Source of the DNA: Pavlovales sp. CCMP2436
Lineage: Eukaryota > Haptophyta > Pavlovophyceae > Pavlovales
Assembly: GCA_026770615.1 (NCBI GenBank)
Contig: MU631453.1
Location: 286,060-298,987 of the forward strand
DNA length: 12,928 nucleotides
Direction: 5' to 3'
Part shown: positions 7,750 through 12,928 of the stretch, piece by piece
How the letters are laid out: every line of letters starts with the position of its first letter
How positions within the stretch are numbered: the first letter of the stretch is position 1
Translations under genes and position numbers: made by a program
The notes under the pieces: generated by a model
Told to the model about the DNA's origin: nothing
Database searches by the model: none
The model's input: only the letters and a program-made list of their open reading frames with translations

Positions 7750-7896
7750 TCTCTTTGGTGCCGACCAGGGTCGGCATCAGTGTGGGGGGGGGGCGCAGCC
7801 TCCCTCCCACGCTCGGGGGTCAGTGTGAGGCGGGTCGGAGCCCCCGCCGCTCAGCGGCCTCAGTGTAGGTGGGGCCGCGCAGCGTCTCCACAGTGA
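7750..7896 (+). repeat. Short degenerate CAGTG-phased GC-rich repeats
   Basis: TCAGTGTGGGG, TCAGTGTGAGG, TCAGTGTAGG and CAGTGACGG occur near 7778, 7820, 7859 and 7891, about 32-42 bp apart, with G- or C-rich sequence between them. This lies between gene copy A's 3' repeat and copy C's first exon. It is noncoding. Confidence 0.4.
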
Positions 7897-8014
7897 CGGT
7901 CACAGGGTGGCAGGCGTGGGCGGCAGCCGTAGGCCGCCACCGCAGCCGCCCACCAAATAATATTTATTTAGGCCTAATTGCGCAAATTATACACACAATA
8001 TAGACAAGTTTAAG
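7897..8014 (-). repeat. Shared 3'-end repeat D, copy 1
   Basis: This 118-bp segment aligns without gaps to 10663-10780 in the same orientation. Shared blocks are GGCGGCAGCCGTAGGCCGCC, ACCGCAGCCGCCCACC, CCTAATTGCGCAAATTATAC and CAATATAGACAAGTTTAAG. It includes inverted 9-bp arms GTGGGCGGC (7916-7924) and GCCGCCCAC (7945-7953). On the minus strand it carries AATAAA between an AT-rich and a GC-rich half. It lies just after the last codons of copy A, as copy 2 lies after copy B, so it looks like the common 3' end of the family. Confidence 0.9.
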
Positions 8015-8287
8015 CCAATTATATCGATGACGGAATTGCGGTCAGCACTCGTCCGAGTTGGCGCGGGGTTTGATCAAGATTGAGGAACTCGCGTAGTCGA
8101 ACGAGTCGGTCGCGTTAAGTTTTCGTGGTTTGGGAGTGTGCGTGGCCGGTCAGGACTAGCATGCGGCGGCGCTCGGCGTCTACTTGCGCTGGGTCTCGAA
8201 GATGCGTGTCACTTTGTTAAGATGCAGCTTGAACTTGGTGGAGTTGGTGAGGCGCAGCTCCTCAGTGTGGCGGCGCATGATGTGCTT

Positions 8288-8335
8288 CTATCCGACGCGG
8301 GGGGGGGAGGGGGTTGAGGCGCAGGGACGTCTGAC
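8288..8335 (-). other. Possible 48-nt intron in copy A
   Basis: Minus-strand donor CGC|GTCAGA and acceptor GGATAG|AAGCAC with a long C-rich tract (CCCCCTCCCCCCCCC) before it. Both sides are phase 0, and the joined product has finger spacing close to copy B (28 versus 27 residues between CPxC and the first His). The donor is non-ideal and the intron is short. Confidence 0.45.
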
Positions 8336-8540
8336 GCGCGAGTCCATCAGGCGGTGAGCGAGGCACACCGCGTTCACCCTCATGTTCGAATGCTTCGTCT
8401 CATCCGCAGTCTGCTTGCAGCACGGGCAGCAGGGGCGCGCGTCGAAGATGCGCTTGGCCTGGTCACTGTCGATGCGCTGCCGCTTGGAGAGGCCAGCCAC
8501 TGCCATCGCGTGTGAGGACTTCGTGGCGCCAGCGTACTGA

Positions 8541-8910
8541 CGGTTCTCCCAGTTGAGGCGCACCGTGCTGCCGGCGGGCTGAAGCTAGGAGTTGGCCTCC
8601 TCCCAGCCGAGGCGCAGCGCGCTGCCGGCGGGTGCGCGTTGCGGGTAGCGCAGTATGGCGACGGACCCCGCGGGGGCAGTCGAGGGATTGGCCTCCTCCC
8701 AGTCGAGGTGCAGCGCGCTGCTGGCGGGCTGGAGCTGCGGTGTGACCTCCCCCAGCCGAGGCGCAGCGCGCTGCCGGCGGGTGCGCGCTGCGGGCAGCGC
8801 AGCATGGCGACGGACCCCGCGGAGGTAGTCGAGGGGTTGGCCTCCTCCCAGCCGAGGCGCAGCGCGCTGCCGGCGGACGCGCGCTGCGGCAGTGACTTGA
8901 GGAAAGCGAT
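8541..8910 (-). repeat. Degenerate tandem repeat inside copy A
   Basis: Units built on plus-strand GGCCTCCTCCCAGCCGAGGC followed by GCAGCGCGCTGCCGGCGG recur near 8597, 8691, 8748 and 8840, with a partial unit near 8546. Their length varies (about 57-95 bp). In the coding sense they encode SALRLGWEEANPST or SALHLDWEEANPST. Unit length changes shift the reading frame and one unit ends in TAG, so the expansion disrupts the gene. Confidence 0.8.
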
Positions 8911-9250
8911 GCCCCCAGGGTTCTCCTCGCCCTGGCACTGCGGGAGGCTGAGGGTGCGGGCGTGGCGCCACGACCGGGCCTCGGACGCGCGCACGACGTC
9001 CATCGACAGTGCGCGCTATAGGAGCGTCTCGTTTCTCTCGCCACAGTAGGCGACGAGCGCAGACTGGTTGTCGGGCAGCGCGGCGAGGCCGGAGAGCTCG
9101 CGGAAGAACTTGGTCCGGGCCAAGAAACGGTTCAAGACCATGGGCTTCTCTTCGATCGAGAGGTAAGGACCGAACATGCACGCACCGGAGGACGGGGAGC
9201 TCACGAGCATCGCCAGCGGGCCGGTCTTCTTGAACCGGATGACGTAAAGC

Positions 9251-9383
9251 CTGCAGAGTGTCGAGAGGGGGAGGGGTGAGGGGCAGTCAGATGGGCGATC
9301 AGCGTCACGCACGTGCGAGAAGAGAGTCAGCATCGCGTGCACGGGAGGGTGAGCTAATGGCTAGAGAGACAGCACAGCCCCAC
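9251..9383 (-). other. Probable intron in copy A, 133 nt, phase 2
   Basis: Acceptor TCTCGACACTCTGCAG|G follows a pyrimidine-rich tract. The only phase-2 GT in the preceding frame that fits is AACGG|GTGGGG. Joining gives …PFGNGVNGLYVIRFKKTG in frame. Confidence 0.6.
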
Positions 9384-9877
9384 CCGTTCACGCCGTTGCC
9401 GAACGGGTCCGCGTCGTGCGGGTTCGCGAAAGCAGCGGAGATCGAGCAGGCGGCGAGGCGCGACTTCCATGCCACGCGCTGCAGGAGCAGCTCCGCCTCG
9501 TACTTGCTCTCGATGCAGAACACGACGAAGCCTGCGTCGGCCGCGTGCGTGAGCACCTTCATGCTTTGGTCGGCGAGCGCGCGCGAGAGGACAGCAGACG
9601 GAGGCGTGTAGCACTGCTGGCTGCCATCGTCCTTGTCGAACTGGCCCACCGCGTCGTTGCCGGTCAAGAAGTCGAGCGTCACGGTGAAGATCTCGCGCGC
9701 CGCGCCATTGCCAAGCCCCTTTCCAGAGCCTTTCACGACGGCGTCGAACCCGGCATGCTGGCAAGCCAAGCCTGTCGCGCACGTCTCGTGCTTGCCGGTC
9801 TTGCGCGGCTTGACGTACATGCCCAGCTCGGGGATAGGGTCGAGCTCACGGAGCAACTCGGCGGCGGCCCCCGTCTC

Positions 9878-10034
9878 CTCCGCATGGCTGATTAAGGTTG
9901 GGTTGCCCTGCGTGCGAGGCAGGGTGGGTGGATCGAGTCAGCGCGGTATGTAGCACAGAAGTACCAGCCCCTCTCGATCCGGCGACATACGCGGGGGCAA
10001 AGTGCGGGCGAAGTTGAGTCACGCATCGACTCAC
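9878..10034 (-). other. Probable intron in copy A, 157 nt, phase 0
   Basis: The donor CCGATCATC|GTGAGT is close to consensus. The acceptor is placed at GCGGAG|GAGACG, although the nearby alternative GAGGAG|ACG is also phase 0. Joining gives …TTWPII to ETGAAAELLREL. Confidence 0.5.
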
Positions 10035-10523
10035 GATGATCGGCCACGTGGTGCACTGCACGATCTTGCTGCGGCAGCGCATGCAGAGGGACAGGTACGC
10101 ATCGTGCTCTACGCGCGTCGTGCTGCCTCCCTTCAACAGCTCGAGTAGCCCACGCTGGAAACGCGCGGCCGACTCCTGGTCGGCCGCCACTCCGCCACCA
10201 TCGAGACCGGACGTCGCCAAGCCAGCGATAAAGTCGTGGATGACGTCGTCCTCGATCATCGTCGTGGTCGACAGGGTCTGGAGGAGCGAGTTCAAAGTCG
10301 CGTTGTCGAGCAGGCGGTCGAGCTCTTCGTAGCTTCCTGCGGGGGCGGTCGGGAAGGGCCGGTGAGCATCGTGATTACTCGGCATGGGGAGATGGAGCGC
10401 GTGGGCAATGCACGCCTGGGCGGCAGCCGTGCGCACCGGGCATGTCGCGCGATGATGCAGTGCCTTTGCAGCGTCGAGTAAAACTGGTCGCCTCAAAACT
10501 ATAGACGGATAGGAAAATGTCAT

Positions 10524-10662
10524 GGCTCTGCTTATTCGAATAGATCTATCCTCAACTTTGATTAAAGGAGAAAGTTACTGTACAAGGATAAACCCGAAAT
10601 ATTGTAAATAGTTCCATGTATTTTCGCTGATTATCGGTGTGAATTAATTTGATTGATTGTAT
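10524..10662. other. AT-rich spacer between copy A start and copy B 3' end
   Basis: About 139 bp of AT-rich DNA between the ATG of copy A and the 3' repeat of copy B. It would contain any promoter of copy A. No specific motif is assigned. Confidence 0.4.
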
Positions 10663-10780
10663 CGGTCTCAGGGTAACAGGCGTAGGCGGCAGCCGTAGGC
10701 CGCCACCGCAGCCGCCCACCCAATATTATTTATTTGGGCCTAATTGCGCAAATTATACAAACAATATAGACAAGTTTAAG
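10663..10780 (-). repeat. Shared 3'-end repeat D, copy 2
   Basis: Same-length (118 bp) counterpart of 7897-8014 with scattered substitutions, such as GTGGGCGG to GTAGGCGG in the left hairpin arm. It begins 17 bp after the TGA of copy B's chromodomain frame on the minus strand, and it has AATAAA in that sense. Confidence 0.9.
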
Positions 10781-10797
10781 TTTTTGAGCGTCGATCA

Positions 10798-11530
10798 TCA
10801 ATCGGAGTCATCGATGATGGCCGGGCGAGGGCGAGTTGCGATAGCCTTGAGGCCCTGCACGACTGCTACAAGGTCGTCCGTCAGGTTCTCGAGCGGCACC
10901 CACGAGTTCTTGCTCGCTGGGTAGCCCTGCCACTTGATCTGTCACTCGTCGCGCCGCGCCCGATTGTTGAAGCGATACTCGAGGATCTTCTCGAGGATCT
11001 TCTCGACCTCAGGAGTGGACCTTTTGAACCATGCAGGTGGTGAGCAGCTGGCCACGAGCAGAAGCAGGCCTCTTCAGCTGCTGCGTGCTCCTGCGACTTG
11101 TAGGACACCCAGTCGTCAGGGTGCGTCCGGTTGATGTGCCCATACTTTGCGATCATGCTGACTTTGCGCCCCTCGTACACATTACAGGGGATCGCGGGCA
11201 ATAATAACGGCGGGTTTTGAGGCCGAGGCTGAGATTCTTGGCAAATTAGATACAAACAATGGCTAAATTTTGGTTAAAATTACGATTGAAGGGCAAAAAT
11301 GCGAGGTTCAGTTTCTTAACACGACGGTTTCTTATTGCCCGCGATCCCCTGTACGCGAGTCGAGCAAGCCAGCGCCGAGAGCATTGAGGCAGATGGGACA
11401 GTGGACGTGCTCGGCCGCCTTGGCCTCCGTGAACGGCATGTACCCGGTCTGCTTGTCACCGATCGTGTAGAAGTGCGGCAGGCGGCCTCCCTTGTCTCTT
11501 TCTTCCATCGCTTCGTCGAAGCGTACAGTA
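10798..11530 (-). pseudogene. Zinc-finger/chromodomain protein gene, copy B, broken by insertion, frameshift and stop
   Basis: From about 11530, after an acceptor-like GTTAG, the frame reads VRFDEAMEERDKGGRLPHFY and on to EHVHCPICLNALGAGLLDSR, where a TIR element (11183-11353) interrupts it. Past the element it resumes NVYEGRKVSMIAKYGHINRT, giving C-x2-C-x27-H-x4-H, a finger that recalls BED/C2H2 types by spacing only. After a frame change near 11040, a chromodomain follows (11013-10798): TPEVEKILEKILEYRFNNRA, RRDE, TGA at 10944-10942, then QIKWQGYPASKNSWVPLENL and an acidic end (AIIDDSD) at TGA 10800-10798. KWxGYPxSxNxW is the classic chromodomain core. A 12-bp tandem duplication (10981-11004) adds four residues (EKIL). 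Upstream of 11530 the DNA is AT-rich, so the 5' part is missing. Confidence 0.7.
11185..11351. mobile_element. Miniature inverted-repeat element, 167 bp, in a TA target
   Basis: The ends are perfect 20-bp inverted repeats (CAGGGGATCGCGGGCAATAA) bounded by TA at 11183-11184 and 11352-11353. The interior is AT-rich and noncoding. It interrupts copy B. Replacing element plus one TA by a single TA joins CTC GAC TCG CGT to AAT GTG TAC in frame, which independently supports both the boundaries and the TA duplication. The terminal pattern TACAG…CGCG…AATAA resembles the nested element at 5539-6136. Confidence 0.85.
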
Positions 11531-11535
11531 GCTAA

Positions 11536-11977
11536 CTATAGTTCAGCAATTTATGTAGTAACCAAATCAATGGGAACAAACGACGATGGGCCCAAGGTCT
11601 TCTTTTTATAACTATTTTACAATTATGAATATTATTCCACGGCGGAAATAATATTTTGCAGAACTATGCTCCGCGGCGACGCCTCGACGGCCGCTGCGAG
11701 ATACTTTGCAGCAAACTTATGACAGTTGGATATATCGAGGACGTGTCACAGTGTGTCACATATGCCCAGTCTCGTATCGGCTCATTCTCAGGCAACTGAA
11801 GGTACCGACTGGCGCGCAGTATTTGAAAGGTATTCCTGCCCGGCATGGCGCACGTCGGAGTCGGTCAGTGTTAGGGATTGTGCTTCTCCAGGATCACGGA
11901 CCGGTCTGTGAAGGTCACCGCCGGACCGCCGCGGGCCGCGCCCGCGGGATCAGGTTGTCCTTCAGTGTAGTATCGCC
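11536..11977. other. Gene-free stretch, AT-rich then mixed
   Basis: AT-rich up to about 11660, then GC-richer sequence. ORFs are present on both strands, but none has gene-like composition or recognisable motifs. The plus-strand frame from 11706 runs straight through the foldback and repeat X and is judged accidental. Confidence 0.4.
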
Positions 11978-12100
11978 AGTGACTGAACAACACCTGTTGA
12001 ACCATGCCGAGCCGCTATATATACATGTATATATATATATATATATATCCATATCTATATTAGCGGCTCAGCATGGTTCAACAGGTGTTGTTCACTCACT
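11978..12100. repeat. Large foldback: 40-bp arms around a TA-rich loop
   Basis: 11978-12017 and 12061-12100 are inverted copies with two mismatches (AACAACACCTGTTGAACCATGC and complement in the core). The 43-bp loop is almost pure TA repeat with CATG and CCATATC interruptions. It could be a foldback-type mobile element, or it could have arisen by palindrome duplication across a fragile TA tract. Confidence 0.93.
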
Positions 12101-12125
12101 GACTTGGTCGACGTCAGACGTTAGT

Positions 12126-12330
12126 CCTGGCAGCAGGGATGGTGGTGGTAAAGGTGAGGTTGGTGGTGAACTCGTAGCAATTGCACAGGTTCCCCCCCCC
12201 CTCCCCCCCCACACACAACGCTCACGTCCATTTAGGTGCGCGTGCCCTGTCCGCCGCGGCCGCCGCGGCCACCGCGGCCGAGTCGTGCGCCCCGGTCGGC
12301 ATTGTGGCTGCGCCAGTTGTTGTCACGGTA
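12126..12330 (+). repeat. Dispersed repeat X, copy 2
   Basis: Second copy of the ~205-bp repeat at 1719-1923, same orientation, with a longer C-tract, a shorter CA tract and extra CCGCGG units. It starts about 25 bp after the foldback. Confidence 0.75.
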
Positions 12331-12728
12331 CGCGCCGTTCGCGTGCGCAGGGGCGTCCTCGGGCCCGTTTGCCGAGCGGCCGGTGCTCTGGAATCAAGGT
12401 GCAACCCGAGCACCAGCGGCCGTGCGCGCAGTCTGCGTGTGCAGCGAGCGCGCGCGGGCAAGGATGAGCCTGGCGTGGCTGCGCGCCACGATCACTCCAT
12501 ATAGTATCGGTACGCGTCGGGCGTCGTGCAGTGCGATGAGTCGAATGAACAGTTCATCTTAAGTAGAGCCTAATTAAGGCGGGCTCCGGCAACTTCGGAG
12601 CTGCAACCGGACTCCAAGTCCGGCTACGGGGGAAAGGACTGCCGGCAACGCCATTGTCTGGCTATCAGGCTGTGTGTAGTACGGCTTAGCAATGGCGGAC
12701 GTCGTGTCGGCGTAGAAGCGAGCGCAAA
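12331..12728. other. Stretch without a supported gene; two small adjacent hairpins
   Basis: No gene is supported on either strand. Two short stem-loops stand side by side: GCTCCG/CGGAGC at 12583-12601, and CCGGACT with loop CCA and AGTCCGG at 12607-12623. They have a tRNA-like look but no T-arm, so no RNA gene is called. Confidence 0.35.
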
Positions 12729-12928
12729 ATGCGCTTCCGGCCCCGCCGCGGCGAGGACTCGGAGCCCGACGACAAGATCCACCGGCCGCTGGCCGCAAGC
12801 GACGACCACACAGCCCGGCGCACCATCTCACGCAGCGCCGTGAGCCGTGGGACGAGCACCCCCGCGCAAGCCGCAGCTTCGCGGCAACGCTCAAGGACTC
12901 TCCACGGAGATGAGCTGAGAGACGACGC
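12729..12928 (+). CDS. Possible gene start, basic/acidic protein, runs off the right edge
   Basis: An ATG at 12729 opens 66 codons with no stop before the window end. The translation (MRFRPRRGEDSEPDDKIHRP…) is rich in Arg, Asp and Ser and has no recognised domain. Its GC-rich codons resemble the confident genes. A minus-strand frame (12894-12574) overlaps it and cannot be excluded as the real one. Confidence 0.3.
   Translation, partial: MRFRPRRGEDSEPDDKIHRPLAASDDHTARRTISRSAVSRGTSTPAQAAASRQRSRTLHGDELRDD

Larger units (their letters stand above)
8180..10523 (-). pseudogene. Multi-exon gene of unknown family with CPxC…HxxRxH finger, copy A, probably broken
   Basis: Proposed exons: 10523-10035 (ends phase 0 at GTGAGT), 9877-9384 (ends phase 2 at GTGGGG), and 9250 onward after a strong acceptor (pyrimidine tract, CACTCTGCAG). 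Joined, they read 405 residues to a TAG at 9018-9016, but the same frame stays open and protein-like beyond it (ALSMDVVRASEARSW). A degenerate tandem array with a frame change and another TAG (after EEANS) follows. Coding then resumes: VRLNWENRQYAGATKSSHA, then DARPCCPCCKQTADETK. A probable 48-nt intron (8288-8335) precedes KHIMRRHTEELRL, and the frame ends at TAG 8182-8180. The N-terminal exons (SYEELDRLLDNATLNSLL; RELDPIPELGMYVKPRKTGK) match nothing I recognise. The CPCC…HIMRRH spacing matches copy B. The 5' end is uncertain: a CCCCGCAG acceptor-like site before GSYEEL could mean the ATG at 10523 is not the true start. Confidence 0.5.

Noticed and set aside
7390..10944. Nuclear genetic-code change (TAG/TGA as sense)
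   Set aside because: The copies also carry frameshifts and insertions, and the gene at 2080-3162 ends naturally at TAG. Decay explains the stops more simply.
6918..11530. Classical LTR retrotransposon (chromovirus)
   Set aside because: Chromodomains suggested it, but no reverse transcriptase, RNase H, integrase DDE pattern, primer-binding site or paired long terminal repeats flanking one copy were found. Repeat D occurs only at 3' sides.
11706..12467. Plus-strand 253-codon ORF
   Set aside because: It passes through the foldback, its TA-repeat loop (YIYIYISIS) and repeat X, with no protein-like character.
12577..12640. tRNA-like sequence with loop CTCCAAG (would read CCA, Trp)
   Set aside because: The stem around the loop is good, but there is no D-arm pattern, no GGTTCRA T-arm and no closing acceptor stem.

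Overview
The window looks like nuclear DNA from a unicellular eukaryote, most likely a microalga. Genes are GC-rich in coding exons and carry GT-AG introns (a clear one at 569-693). Intergenic DNA is AT-rich and contains simple repeats, foldbacks and transposon remnants. No bacterial operon, ribosome-binding-site, rRNA, tRNA or CRISPR organisation is visible. A haptophyte-like alga is a guess from general composition and cannot be proven here.

Layout. (1) 1-1486, minus strand: the 5' part of a two-exon gene of unknown function that runs off the left edge. (2) 2080-3162, plus strand: a complete single-exon gene for a predicted secretory or type I membrane protein. The two genes diverge from a spacer that holds a dispersed ~205-bp repeat, whose second copy lies at 12126-12330. 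(3) 3163-5240: AT-rich spacer with a ~147-bp tandem satellite, a direct repeat and a long hairpin. (4) 5443-6929: an element with 84-bp terminal inverted repeats (TIRs), an internal 138-bp tandem array and a second, nested TIR element (5539-6136) in TA/TA context. (5) 6918-11530, minus strand: three decayed members of what looks like one gene family (copies C, A and B). Copies A and B both carry a zinc-finger-like CPxC...HxxRxH module. B and C carry an unmistakable chromodomain, and A has only a doubtful trace of one. A and B end in the same 118-bp sequence, which contains a GC-rich hairpin and, on the minus strand, AATAAA. Copy B is split by a 167-bp miniature inverted-repeat element in a TA target; removing the element with one TA restores the reading frame. 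(6) 11978-12100: a large foldback with a TA-rich loop. (7) The right end holds the second dispersed repeat and a possible gene start running off the edge.

The most interesting content is the zinc-finger/chromodomain family with a shared 3' end, and the nested transposon archaeology around it. No reverse transcriptase, RNase H, integrase core or recognisable transposase was found with the family. Whether it is an unclassified mobile element, a domesticated gene family or a cargo gene is open. All three copies look broken.
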